Positions 29,293 to 38,774 of a stretch of DNA of 64,000 bases are shown piece by piece. Position 1 is the first letter of the stretch. The number at the start of each line of letters is the position of its first letter. Location: positions 1 through 64,000 of the forward strand of contig CAJONC010000013.1 of assembly GCA_905235675.1 (NCBI GenBank), in the 5' to 3' direction. The notes under the pieces were generated by a model, which was given only the letters and a program-made list of their open reading frames with translations, did no database searches and had not been told where the DNA came from. The position numbers and the translations under genes are program-made. This DNA comes from an uncultured Bacteroidales bacterium (GTDB taxonomy: Bacteria; Bacteroidota; Bacteroidia; Bacteroidales; UBA932).

Positions 29293-30030
29293 ATGGGACT
29301 TTTGGACGGAAAAGTCGCCCTCATTACGGGCGCATCGAGGGGAATAGGCAAAGCTATCGCCCTCAAATACGCGGCTGAAGGAGCAGACGTGGCCTTCACC
29401 GACCTTGTAGTAAACCAGGAAACAGTAACTGAGATCGCCGCCCTCGGCCATAAGGTAAAGGCTTATGAGAGCAACGCCGCCGATTTTGAGCAGACACAGC
29501 AGGTCGTGGATCAGATTATGGCTGATTTCGGAAAGATCGACATACTGGTAAATAACGCCGGCATCACCAAGGACGGGCTTGCAATGCGCATGACCGAGCA
29601 GCAGTGGGATGCGGTTATAGCAGTCAACATGAAATCGGCCTTCAACTTCATCCACGCAGTGCTCCCCGCAATGGCCCGCGCCAAGAGCGGCAGCATCATC
29701 AACATGGCATCCATAGCCGGACAGATGGGAAATCCCGGGCAGATCAACTACGCCGCCACCAAGGCCGGCCTCATCGCCATGGCAAAGTCGGTTGCGAAGG
29801 AGATGGGATCGCGCGGCATACGAGCCAACAGCATCGCCCCCGGATTCATAGTCTCCGACATGACCAACGCACTTCCCGAAGCCGTGCGCGAGGAATACAT
29901 CAAGCAGATTCCCCTCCGCCGCGGCGGTACCCCCGAGGACATAGCCAATGCCGCGCTGTTCCTCGCAAGCGATCTCTCTTCGTATGTCACCGGCCAGGTA
30001 ATCGCCGTCAACGGTGGCCTCTACTGCTGA
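29293..30030 (+). CDS. fabG: 3-oxoacyl-[acyl-carrier-protein] reductase
   Basis: ITGASRGIGKAIA, NNAGI, YAATKAG motifs; canonical FabG length and C-terminus. Confidence 0.93.
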   Translation: MGLLDGKVALITGASRGIGKAIALKYAAEGADVAFTDLVVNQETVTEIAALGHKVKAYESNAADFEQTQQVVDQIMADFGKIDILVNNAGITKDGLAMRMTEQQWDAVIAVNMKSAFNFIHAVLPAMARAKSGSIINMASIAGQMGNPGQINYAATKAGLIAMAKSVAKEMGSRGIRANSIAPGFIVSDMTNALPEAVREEYIKQIPLRRGGTPEDIANAALFLASDLSSYVTGQVIAVNGGLYC

Positions 30031-30058
30031 TGTGCTTCTGTCGGTAGCCGACCTTGCC

Positions 30059-30739
30059 ATGCCGCGCAGATGCGTCTGTTGCGGCAGGCATCTCCTTTTG
30101 CAGGAAAGGGATATCTGTGTGTGCTGCAGGGCCGACCTTCCCGAAACTCATTTTGCAAGGCTTCGCGACAACTCCATGTCGGAAGCCTTCAACTCTTTGA
30201 TTCAAAGGGAGTCGGGCTCGCGTTTCATAGCTTTCGGATATGCCACGGCCCTGTTTTATTATCGCGGCGCTTACCGTGAAATAAGCAGAAGCCTAAAATA
30301 TCATCGCGGGTTTTCCGTCGGAAAGGCGTTTTCCAGGCAGCTTGCAGGGAGGATAGTCTCTTCTCCTTTATATTCCGACGTGGACGCCGTGGTACCCGTC
30401 CCCCTGCACTGGACCCGCGCCTGGAGCAGGGGATACAACCAGGCCCGTATCATCGCAAGGGAGATAGCCTCCGCCCTTGGCGTGCCGCTGCAGTCCGGGC
30501 TGCTGTGCCGAAGGCGCCGCACCCGCTCCCAGACCACCCTCGACTCCGGAAGGCGTGCGGCCAACACGCGGGGAGCCTTCGCGGTGAAGCGCCGCTGCAA
30601 AACCGGCTTCCGCCACATACTGCTGGTGGACGACGTATATACCACCGGAGCCACCACCCTCGCCTGCGAGCAGGCCCTGCACGATAACTTCCCTGCATGC
30701 AGGGTTTCGGTTGCCACCCTGGCATTTGTAGAACACTGA
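30059..30739 (+). CDS. ComF-family phosphoribosyltransferase-like protein
   Basis: Cys cluster CVCCGRHLLLQERDICVCC; PRPP loop ILLVDDVYTTGATTLACEQAL. Confidence 0.88.
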   Translation: MPRRCVCCGRHLLLQERDICVCCRADLPETHFARLRDNSMSEAFNSLIQRESGSRFIAFGYATALFYYRGAYREISRSLKYHRGFSVGKAFSRQLAGRIVSSPLYSDVDAVVPVPLHWTRAWSRGYNQARIIAREIASALGVPLQSGLLCRRRRTRSQTTLDSGRRAANTRGAFAVKRRCKTGFRHILLVDDVYTTGATTLACEQALHDNFPACRVSVATLAFVEH

Positions 30740-30751
30740 AATATCTTATAT

Positions 30752-31237
30752 ATGAGCGCTCTTGAAATTTTTGCAATCATCTGTGCGATACTGGGAATTG
30801 TCGGCAGCATAGTTCCCGGGCTTCCCGGCCCTCCCCTCAGCTGGCTGGGTCTGCTCCTGGTGTATTTTGCCGGCACGAGGGGAGAGTGTGATACCGTTAG
30901 CACCACCTTTCTCCTGGTCTGGCTTGGCATAACCACTCTTGTTACCGTGCTCGACTACGTTGTTCCTGCATGGACTGCCAAGGCTACCGGAGGACACAAG
31001 GCCGCATCATGGGGGGCTGTGATAGGGCTTTTTGCAGGAATGTTCCTGACTCCCGTGGGGATGGTTGCCGGTTCGTTCATCGGGGCCTTCGTGGGAGAGT
31101 ATTTCTTTGCGAAAAACGATGCGGCGAATTCAGTGAAGGCAGCTATCGGCGCATTTCTCGGCTTCATCCTCGGCACAGGCCTGAAGCTGATAGTCAGCGG
31201 GATAATGATGTTTTACATAATCAAATTCATAATATGA
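30752..31237 (+). CDS. DUF456 family membrane protein
   Basis: GSIVPGLPGPPLSWLGLLLVYF...GLFAGMFLTPVGMVAGSFIGAFVGEY glycine-rich helices. Confidence 0.82.
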   Translation: MSALEIFAIICAILGIVGSIVPGLPGPPLSWLGLLLVYFAGTRGECDTVSTTFLLVWLGITTLVTVLDYVVPAWTAKATGGHKAASWGAVIGLFAGMFLTPVGMVAGSFIGAFVGEYFFAKNDAANSVKAAIGAFLGFILGTGLKLIVSGIMMFYIIKFII

Positions 31238-32298
31238 AAAAGTTGCTGGTTTTTGTTGTGTCCACCTTTTTGTGTGTCTGCGCGTCCGCCCAGGTCTGGC
31301 ACGATGCCGAGACCATGCACGTTTATGGCAAGGCCGTAGATGACACCTACTCGCATTATGTGCGTTTCCCCGCCGACATCAACGAAATAGCCCGCAAGGA
31401 CCTGCAGTATCTCGGGCAGGATGCCGCCGGCCTTTATGTGCAGTTCCGCACGGATTCGCCTGCGGTGCATGTGCGCTGGACCTCGGTGAAGAAGCTTACC
31501 ATGTCGCACATGGCGTCGGTGGGTTCGAGGGGCGTTGACCTCTATGCGAAGATGGATGAGGGCTGGCGTTTCGTGGGAAGTGCCCGTCCGGCCCTCGATT
31601 ACAACGAGACCACCCGCTGCATAGTGAAAGATGTGGATGCAGGCTATCGCGAGTACAGGATGTATCTGTCGCTTTACGACGGCATAGGAAAGCTTGAGAT
31701 AGGCACGGAGCCGGGTTATGAGTTCATTCCGGAATCTGCCGGCAGGCGGGAGGCGCCTGTGGTGATGTACGGTACCAGCATACTGCAGGGAGGCTGCGTG
31801 TCACGCCCAGGAATGGCGGCGACAAATATCCTCGGGAGATGGCTGGACCGCGAGGTGGTGAACCTCGGATTCAGCGGCAACGCGAGGCTGGATGCTGAAA
31901 TTGCGCAGCTGATGGCGATGGTGGAGAATCCGGCTGTGTTCGTGCTGGACAATGTGCCCAACTGCACTGCAGATCTTATATTGGAGAAAGGGGAAGCCTT
32001 TGTGAGGATACTTCGCGCTGCCCATCCTTCGGTGCCGATAGTGTTCGTGGAGCAGGCCCCCTATGCAAACGATGCAATTTGCGCGTCTTCCGCGGAAAAA
32101 GTCCGTGGGAAGAATGGAGCCCAGCGTATCGTGTTCGAAAGGCTGGTTGCGGCGGGGGAGAAGAATCTGTATTTCGTCGAAGGTGACTCCCTCATTGGCT
32201 CCGATGGTGAGGCGACGGTGGATTATGTCCACCAGACCGACCTTGGCGCTATGCGCTATGCCGAAGCTCTCCGCCCTGTTCTTGAGCCTCTTCTGTAA
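31234..32298 (+). CDS. Secreted SGNH/GDSL-family hydrolase with N-terminal beta-sandwich
   Basis: Signal peptide MKKLLVFVVSTFLCVCASAQ; VVMYGTSILQGGCVSRPGMAATNILGR; start revised from ORF-track 30970 to 31234. Confidence 0.78.
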   Translation: MKKLLVFVVSTFLCVCASAQVWHDAETMHVYGKAVDDTYSHYVRFPADINEIARKDLQYLGQDAAGLYVQFRTDSPAVHVRWTSVKKLTMSHMASVGSRGVDLYAKMDEGWRFVGSARPALDYNETTRCIVKDVDAGYREYRMYLSLYDGIGKLEIGTEPGYEFIPESAGRREAPVVMYGTSILQGGCVSRPGMAATNILGRWLDREVVNLGFSGNARLDAEIAQLMAMVENPAVFVLDNVPNCTADLILEKGEAFVRILRAAHPSVPIVFVEQAPYANDAICASSAEKVRGKNGAQRIVFERLVAAGEKNLYFVEGDSLIGSDGEATVDYVHQTDLGAMRYAEALRPVLEPLL

Positions 32299-32333
32299 TT
32301 GCTTTTTCCGCTTCGCCGTCATAATTTCGTATT

Positions 32334-32357
32334 ATTTCCGTGCCCGTGCACGGAAAT
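32334..32357. promoter_or_regulatory. 24-bp palindromic operator candidate, copy 1 (upstream of GH28 operon)
   Basis: ATTTCCGTGC-CCGT-GCACGGAAAT: 10-bp perfect inverted repeat with 4-nt spacer, 14 nt upstream of TATCTTTG (32372-32379); exact reverse complement of 38692-38715. Confidence 0.8.
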
Positions 32358-32371
32358 TTGAAAATTGTTTC

Positions 32372-32379
32372 TATCTTTG
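32372..32379 (+). promoter_or_regulatory. Bacteroidetes-type -7 box for the GH28 operon
   Basis: TATCTTTG matches TAnnTTTG. Confidence 0.6.
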
Positions 32380-32405
32380 CAGATAGAACACTTGACTGAT
32401 GACCG

Positions 32406-33890
32406 ATGAAAATACTGAGAAGCGCAATTCTTATGGCATCTGCCGCCCTCATGGCGGCCTGCTGCAATTCCGGTAAAACCATGGACGCCCTATACGAAGG
32501 GCTTCCCTTCGACATGCCGAGGGTACAGGCCCCGGACATTCCTTCCCGTAGCGTCAACCTGCTTGACTTTGGGGGCGTGCCGGATGGCAAAACTTTGAAT
32601 ACCAAGGCTTTCGCCGATGCAATCGACGCCCTCGTTCAGAAGGGGGGAGGCCGTCTCGAAGTGCCCGCAGGGGTGTGGCGCACCGGCCCTATCGGCCTGC
32701 AGAGCCATATTGAACTCAATGTCTGCAAGGATGCAGTCATAGTTTTCGACCCCGACCAAAGCCTCTACCCCATAATCGACACCAACTTCGAAGGACTTGA
32801 TGTCCGCCGCTGCCTTTCACCCATTCACGCCGAAGGCGCCACTGACATTGCGATTACCGGAGGCGGCATAATCGACGGCAGCGGCGAATACTGGCGCGAG
32901 GTGAAGAAGCGCAAGGTCTCCGACGACCGGTGGAAGGAAATATTGAAGCGCGGCGGAGTCCTCAGTGACGACGGCAAGGTATGGTTCCCTGACGAGGGCT
33001 ACAAGAAGGCCCGTGCCACGGCAGGCAGCCTGAATTATCCCGATCCTTCTTTGGATGAAAACGAGATCAAGACTTTCCTGCGCCCCGTCATGGTGTCGCT
33101 GCGCAATTGCGAGCGAATCCTTCTACAGGACTGCACCTTTCAGAACAGTCCCTGCTGGAATCTTCATCCTCTTTATTGCAAAGATTTGATAATTAAAGAT
33201 ATAACGGTACGTAATCCGCATTATTCCGCCAACGGCGACGGTATAGACATCGATGCCTGCGAGAATGTGATTCTGACAGGATCTTCCTTCGATGTGGGCG
33301 ATGACGCAATCTGCATCAAGTCCGGCAAGGATGCCGACGGCAGGCGTCATGCACGCAAGTGCCGCAATCTTATTATCAGCGACTGCACCGTCTATCACGG
33401 GCATGGCGGTTTCGTCATAGGGAGCGAGATGTCCGGCGGAGTGGAGAATATCAAGGTGAGCGGCTGCCGTTTCATAGGTACCGACGTGGGACTGCGTTTC
33501 AAGAGCACCCGCGGCAGGGGAGGCCTGGTGAAGGATATCTGGTGCGACCATATCTACATGAAAGATATTGTGGCATACGGAGTTATCTTCAATCTTTACT
33601 ATGCAGGCGTGGCTGCCACCGATATGGCGGAAGGGCAGCTGGAGCCCGTGGTGGAGGTGGATGAAACTACGCCGGAAATGCGCGATATTAATTTTTCGGA
33701 CATACTCTGCGCCGGAGCGGGGCAGGCCATCTATATCAACGGTCTTCCCGAACTTCCGGTCAGCAATATCTCCTTCGCGAACTCCAACTTCACCGCCGGC
33801 AAACCCGCAGAAATCCACTTCGCCACCGGCATCACCTTCGACAACGTCCTGATTAACGGTGAGTCCGTTGCGAATACCCCTACTGAATGA
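32406..33890 (+). CDS. GH28 family glycoside hydrolase (polygalacturonase-like), lipoprotein
   Basis: Lipobox AACC; beta-helix with NGDGIDIDACENV, GDDAICIKSG, GHGGFVIGSEMSGGVEN motifs of GH28. Confidence 0.9.
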   Translation: MKILRSAILMASAALMAACCNSGKTMDALYEGLPFDMPRVQAPDIPSRSVNLLDFGGVPDGKTLNTKAFADAIDALVQKGGGRLEVPAGVWRTGPIGLQSHIELNVCKDAVIVFDPDQSLYPIIDTNFEGLDVRRCLSPIHAEGATDIAITGGGIIDGSGEYWREVKKRKVSDDRWKEILKRGGVLSDDGKVWFPDEGYKKARATAGSLNYPDPSLDENEIKTFLRPVMVSLRNCERILLQDCTFQNSPCWNLHPLYCKDLIIKDITVRNPHYSANGDGIDIDACENVILTGSSFDVGDDAICIKSGKDADGRRHARKCRNLIISDCTVYHGHGGFVIGSEMSGGVENIKVSGCRFIGTDVGLRFKSTRGRGGLVKDIWCDHIYMKDIVAYGVIFNLYYAGVAATDMAEGQLEPVVEVDETTPEMRDINFSDILCAGAGQAIYINGLPELPVSNISFANSNFTAGKPAEIHFATGITFDNVLINGESVANTPTE

Positions 33891-33974
33891 CAGATAGTTA
33901 CGTAAAATCGTCTGGTGAAAATGTACCAGACGAATATGAGTAAAAGATTGATAATCAGATATAAACTCGCAGCG

Positions 33975-35624
33975 ATGAAAAAGATAGGTATTTTGGCGAT
34001 AGTCTGGCTGCTTTGCAGCTCTTTCACCGTTCATCTGATGGGGGATTCCACCATGGCGGAGAAGGATCTGCAGAAGGCTGGGCCTGAAAGGGGCTGGGGA
34101 ATGATGTTCCAGAACTTTCTGGACGACGGTGCGACGGTTGTGAACTATGCGCAGAACGGCCGCAGCACCAAAAGTTTCATAGATTTGGGCCTGTGGGACA
34201 AAGTGAAAGACAACATTAAGTCCGGCGACTATGTATTTGTCCAGTTCGGTCACAATGACGCCAAACAGGACGACCCCGCCCGCTATACCGCTCCCTACGG
34301 GGCATATCAGGACAATCTCCGCCTTTTCGTCCGCACTGCAAAGGAGAAAGGCGCCCATCCCGTGCTGCTTACCCCCGTCGCCCGCCGCTGGTTCAAGGCC
34401 GACGGCCTCGACCGCAACTGCCACACCGACTATCCTGCCGCAATGAAGCAGGTGGCGGAAGAAGAGAACGTCCCTCTGCTGGACATCACCACGGCCACAC
34501 TCGACTGGCTTGAGGCACTTGGCGACGAGGGCTCCAAACCCTATTTCATGATAAGCACAGGCAAGAACGACAACACCCATACCGTGGCCTGCGGAGCGAG
34601 AAAGGTGACGGAAATAGTCTGCGAAAAGATAAAGGAACAGCTTCCTGAACTTGCGGAACATCTTGTAAGATACGACATTGTGGTGTCTGCGGACGGTCAT
34701 GGCGACTATATGACCGTGCAGGAAGCAATAAATGCCGTACCCGACTACAGCCACGATGTTATTACGCACATACGCATACGTGCAGGCATCTATAAGGAGA
34801 TGGTGACGATTCCCCACAACAAATTCCGCATCCGTATCAGCGGCGAAGGGGCCGAAAACACCATCATCACCTACGGCAAATACGCAAAACAGTTATGGCC
34901 CTCCGGCTTCCCCGTCGGCACTTCCGGCAGCGCCAGCGTCTATATCCATTCCAGCTACGTCACTATGGAAGACCTCACCATCGAGAATTCGGCGGGAGAA
35001 GGCAAGGATATAGCCCAGGCTGTGGCACTCTTCACCGACGGCGACTTCCTATTCTTCCACAGGTGCCGCTTCATAGGCAACCAGGATACGGTTTATACCT
35101 ACGGCCGTTACGGCAAGGACGGGGGAATCAAGCGCAACTATTTTCTGGACTGCTATATAGAGGGTACTACCGACTTCATATTCGGGCCGTCCGTCGCCTA
35201 TTTCGAGAACTGCACAATACATAGCAAGAAGAACAGCTATGTAACCGCCGCCTCCACCTTCGAGGGGCAGAAGTACGGATATGTTTTCAAAAACTGCAGG
35301 CTTACGGCCGCTCCCGGAATTGACAAATGCTATCTCGGACGTCCCTGGGGTGCTTATGCCAGGACGGTGTTCATAGAATGTGAACTTGGACCGCATATCG
35401 TCGCGGAGGGCTGGCACGATTGGGAGAAGCCCGGCAAGCCGGATACGAAAAAGAACTCCTATTATGCTGAATATCATAATTATGGACCCGGCGCTGCCGG
35501 CAAGAAGGAGCGCGTGAAGTGGTCGTATCAACTCAGCGAACGTCAGGCTGCGGAGTACTCCTTCGAGAAAGTGATGTTCCAGGCGCAGGACGGGATTGTA
35601 TGGAATCCTTATGAAAACAAGTAG
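33975..35624 (+). CDS. Bifunctional CE12 (rhamnogalacturonan acetylesterase) - CE8 (pectin methylesterase) protein
   Basis: N-terminal GDSTMAEK...NYAQNGRSTKSF...VQFGHND (SGNH/CE12); C-terminal SADGHGDYMTVQEAINAVP...FIGNQDTVYT...GTTDFIFG...YLGRPWG (CE8). Confidence 0.9.
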   Translation: MKKIGILAIVWLLCSSFTVHLMGDSTMAEKDLQKAGPERGWGMMFQNFLDDGATVVNYAQNGRSTKSFIDLGLWDKVKDNIKSGDYVFVQFGHNDAKQDDPARYTAPYGAYQDNLRLFVRTAKEKGAHPVLLTPVARRWFKADGLDRNCHTDYPAAMKQVAEEENVPLLDITTATLDWLEALGDEGSKPYFMISTGKNDNTHTVACGARKVTEIVCEKIKEQLPELAEHLVRYDIVVSADGHGDYMTVQEAINAVPDYSHDVITHIRIRAGIYKEMVTIPHNKFRIRISGEGAENTIITYGKYAKQLWPSGFPVGTSGSASVYIHSSYVTMEDLTIENSAGEGKDIAQAVALFTDGDFLFFHRCRFIGNQDTVYTYGRYGKDGGIKRNYFLDCYIEGTTDFIFGPSVAYFENCTIHSKKNSYVTAASTFEGQKYGYVFKNCRLTAAPGIDKCYLGRPWGAYARTVFIECELGPHIVAEGWHDWEKPGKPDTKKNSYYAEYHNYGPGAAGKKERVKWSYQLSERQAAEYSFEKVMFQAQDGIVWNPYENK

Positions 35625-36792
35625 AATAATTGCGCTTTTGTTTCTGGTGGCGGCCTGCAAACAGCAGGAGCCGATGTCCCTTCGTATGATGGAGTCCGAA
35701 ATGAGGCGCTGCCCGACTGCGGCAGAGCTTGACGGAATGGGCGGCAAACTGAAGTGGAATTATACCACCGGCCTGGAGTTGCAGGCGTTTCTGGATGCTT
35801 CCATGGCGTATAAGCAGCAAGATAATGTGCTGCAATACATTGACGCGTGGTATGACGCGATAATCCGCGAAGATGGCGGCGTGGGTGCCAACTATAAAAA
35901 ATCCAACTACAGTCTGGACCATGTCTGCCCCGCCCGCACCCTTTTCGACCTTTACGAACTTACCGGCAGGGAGAAATATCTCTCCTGCATGGACAGCATC
36001 TACATTCAGCTGCAACAGCAGCCCCGCACCGGGGCGGGAGCCTTCTGGCACAAGAAGATATATCCGAACCAGGTCTGGCTCGACGGCCTCTACATGGCGG
36101 AGCCATTCTATGCACAGTATAGCGCCACCCGTTTGAAAAGCACCCACGAAAGATACGTCAACTTCGACGACATAGCCGACCAGTTCCGCATAGCATATTC
36201 CAAATGCTATGACTATTCCACAGGTCTGCTGCGCCATGCCTGGGATGAGACCGGCAGTATGTTCTGGTCCGACCCTTACACGGGGAGGTCAGCCCATGCC
36301 TGGGGCCGTGCTATGGGCTGGTACCTGATGGCGCTGGTGGATGTTCTCGACCGGATGCCGGAGAATCATCCCGCACGCCCCGATATGCTTGGCATACTGC
36401 GCGGCATTCTGGAAACTCTTCCTAAGTACGCCGACGAAAAGACTGGGATGTGGTACCAGGTGCTCGACTGCCCCGGCCGCGAGGGCAACTACATAGAGTC
36501 CACCTGCTCCGCCATGTTCACTTATACCTACCTGAAGGCCGTTGAGAAGGGATATACCCCCGAATACTCTAAATACGCCCGCAGACTCTACCGCAGCCTG
36601 GTGAAGACTTTTATCCGGGAAGACCCCGACGGAACCATCACCCTTACGCAGTGCTGTGCGGTCGCGGGGCTGGGCGGAAAAGAGAATCGCAGCGGTGACT
36701 ATGACTATTACATCCACGAAAAAATAACCGAGAACGATCCCAAGGGCGTAGGTCCCTTCATCCGGGCGTCACTTATATACGAAAAATTATGA
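35611..36792 (+). CDS. GH105-type unsaturated rhamnogalacturonyl hydrolase
   Basis: Lipobox VAAC; WLDGLYMAEPFYAQYS, HAWDET...WSDPYTGRSAHAWGRAMGWY typical of GH105/GH88. Confidence 0.88.
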   Translation: MKTSRIIALLFLVAACKQQEPMSLRMMESEMRRCPTAAELDGMGGKLKWNYTTGLELQAFLDASMAYKQQDNVLQYIDAWYDAIIREDGGVGANYKKSNYSLDHVCPARTLFDLYELTGREKYLSCMDSIYIQLQQQPRTGAGAFWHKKIYPNQVWLDGLYMAEPFYAQYSATRLKSTHERYVNFDDIADQFRIAYSKCYDYSTGLLRHAWDETGSMFWSDPYTGRSAHAWGRAMGWYLMALVDVLDRMPENHPARPDMLGILRGILETLPKYADEKTGMWYQVLDCPGREGNYIESTCSAMFTYTYLKAVEKGYTPEYSKYARRLYRSLVKTFIREDPDGTITLTQCCAVAGLGGKENRSGDYDYYIHEKITENDPKGVGPFIRASLIYEKL

Positions 36793-38690
36793 AACATTTG
36801 AAAATAATACCTGCCATACTGGCCCTGGCGGGGCTGGTGGCGTGCAATGGCAAAAACGACGGACCTTCGACCGTTACAAAACTCGACGTCCCCACGGGGG
36901 TGGAGATGACGGCTGCAGGCGAAACTTCGCTGAGTTTCAAATGGGATGACGTCAACGGAGCCGAAAGCTATGAATGGAGGCTGAAGACCGGTTCCGCGGA
37001 AGCAATAACCGGAACAAGCGGCAGTACAAGCGTTACGGTGAGCAGCCTGTCGAAGGGAACGGAATACAATTTCTTCGTCCGCGCGAAAGCGGGAGAAATA
37101 GTATCGGGTTACAGTTATGCGGTGACAGGCCGGACTTCCGGTACCGCAGATCCCGAAACACCCGACGATCCAGACACTCCGGAGGACCCCGGAACTCCCG
37201 TTTCAGATGCGGTGTATGCAGAATTCATGATTCCTTCGGTCGAGGAGGACGGTGTAGCGCGGGCATTCCCGGGAGCGGAAGGCGGCGGAATGTACACCAC
37301 CGGCGGCAGGGGAGGCAAGGTGCTGCATGTTACGAATCTGAAAGATGACGGTTCCGAAGGTACGCTTCGCTGGGCCGTAAACCAGAGCGGTGCGAGGACT
37401 ATAGTCTTCGACGTAGCGGGCATAATTGAACTTCAGTCCGACCTGCGTATCCAGAGGGGCGACCTTACCATCGCAGGCCAGACGGCTCCCGGAGACGGTA
37501 TCTGCCTGAAGAATTATACTACAAACGTCGCCGCGGACAATGTGATAATCCGTTACATGCGCTTCCGTCTGGGAGACGAGGCGCCATGGACCTCCGCCCA
37601 GATTGAGGCCGGAAGTGCCGATGGTGAAGACGCCATCTGGGGACGCTATCACGACAATATCATCCTTGACCATTGTTCGATGAGCTGGAGCGTGGATGAA
37701 TGCGCCTCCTTCTATGGCAATGAAAACTTCACGATGCAGTGGTGCATGATTGCCGAATCGATGAAGAACTGCAAGCTTCACACAAAGGGAAATCATGGAT
37801 ACGGTGGCCTCTGGGGCGGAAAGAACGCTTCCTTCCATCATAATGTCCTTGCCCATCACGACAGCCGCAATGCGCGCATAGACCATCCTCATATCTATGA
37901 AGACCATAAGAATCCGGCCCGCCGCGGCAATGTTGACCTGCGCAACAATGTAATTTATGACTGGGGCGACAACAGCACCTACGGCGGTGAAGGCGGTCAC
38001 TTCAATCTCGTGAACAACTATTACAAGAAAGGTCCTTCGTCCAAGGACAGGAAGTATTTTGTCGATGCCTATGGCGTGTACACCAGCAAATGCTCCACCT
38101 GCAATGCTTCCAATATAGATGACGGTTATCCTGAACTCTATCTCGACGGGAATATGTACGCGCAGTATGCGTCAATGGATAACGGCCCCGCCGGGGTTTA
38201 CTGGCACAACGGCGGCGGACACGCCAATTACAATGTCACGGCTTCGTCTCCCCTTGCCATTCTCGGCAGGGAGGGCAGTAAGGCATACGCCACCACCCAT
38301 ACCGCAGCACAGGCATGTGAACTTGTAAGCGTATATGCGGGCGCCTCGCTTGCGAGGGATGCTGTCGATACCCGTATCGGTAATGATATCAAGAACGGTA
38401 CGGGCCGTATCATCAACGATATTTCCGATGTAAAGACGGCTTACGGCAGCGCCTGGCCGGCTTACAATGCCACCGAGGAGCAGAAGAATGCGGTAAGGGA
38501 TTCCGACGCCGACGGTATGCCCGACTGGTTCGAGGAACAGTTCGGCCTGAAAAAGTCCGACGCATCCGACGGCGCGCAGATACTGCTTGACAAAAACGGC
38601 AGGTACACCAATCTGGAAATGTACCTGCATTATCTCGTGCGTGAGCTGCTTGCAGCCCAGAATTCGGAGGGTGAATACAAAGAATTGTAA
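36789..38690 (+). CDS. Pectate lyase (PL1-type) lipoprotein with N-terminal Fn3-like domain
   Basis: AFPGAEGGGMYTTGGRGGKVLHVTNLKDDGSEGTLRWAVNQSGARTIVFDVAGII...ILDHCSMSWSVDE. Confidence 0.88.
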   Translation: MKHLKIIPAILALAGLVACNGKNDGPSTVTKLDVPTGVEMTAAGETSLSFKWDDVNGAESYEWRLKTGSAEAITGTSGSTSVTVSSLSKGTEYNFFVRAKAGEIVSGYSYAVTGRTSGTADPETPDDPDTPEDPGTPVSDAVYAEFMIPSVEEDGVARAFPGAEGGGMYTTGGRGGKVLHVTNLKDDGSEGTLRWAVNQSGARTIVFDVAGIIELQSDLRIQRGDLTIAGQTAPGDGICLKNYTTNVAADNVIIRYMRFRLGDEAPWTSAQIEAGSADGEDAIWGRYHDNIILDHCSMSWSVDECASFYGNENFTMQWCMIAESMKNCKLHTKGNHGYGGLWGGKNASFHHNVLAHHDSRNARIDHPHIYEDHKNPARRGNVDLRNNVIYDWGDNSTYGGEGGHFNLVNNYYKKGPSSKDRKYFVDAYGVYTSKCSTCNASNIDDGYPELYLDGNMYAQYASMDNGPAGVYWHNGGGHANYNVTASSPLAILGREGSKAYATTHTAAQACELVSVYAGASLARDAVDTRIGNDIKNGTGRIINDISDVKTAYGSAWPAYNATEEQKNAVRDSDADGMPDWFEEQFGLKKSDASDGAQILLDKNGRYTNLEMYLHYLVRELLAAQNSEGEYKEL

Positions 38691-38691
38691 A

Positions 38692-38715
38692 ATTTCCGTG
38701 CACGGGCACGGAAAT
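38692..38715. promoter_or_regulatory. 24-bp palindromic operator candidate, copy 2 (upstream of susC)
   Basis: ATTTCCGTGC-ACGG-GCACGGAAAT, exact reverse complement of copy 1; also 14 nt upstream of a -7 box (TATATTTG 38730-38737). Confidence 0.8.
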
Positions 38716-38729
38716 TCAAAAAAGTTGCA

Positions 38730-38737
38730 TATATTTG
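38730..38737 (+). promoter_or_regulatory. Bacteroidetes-type -7 box for the susC operon
   Basis: TATATTTG matches TAnnTTTG. Confidence 0.6.
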
Positions 38738-38774
38738 CAGCAAAGATACTTTTATTACACTAAACAATAACTCA

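Noticed and set aside
27850-30060. 736-aa minus-strand ORF
   Set aside because: Fully antisense to pepP and fabG, low-complexity composition typical of the shadow frame of GC-rich coding DNA, no recognisable motifs.
33123-34817. 564-aa minus-strand ORF
   Set aside because: Antisense to GH28 and the CE12-CE8 gene, both with clear family motifs.
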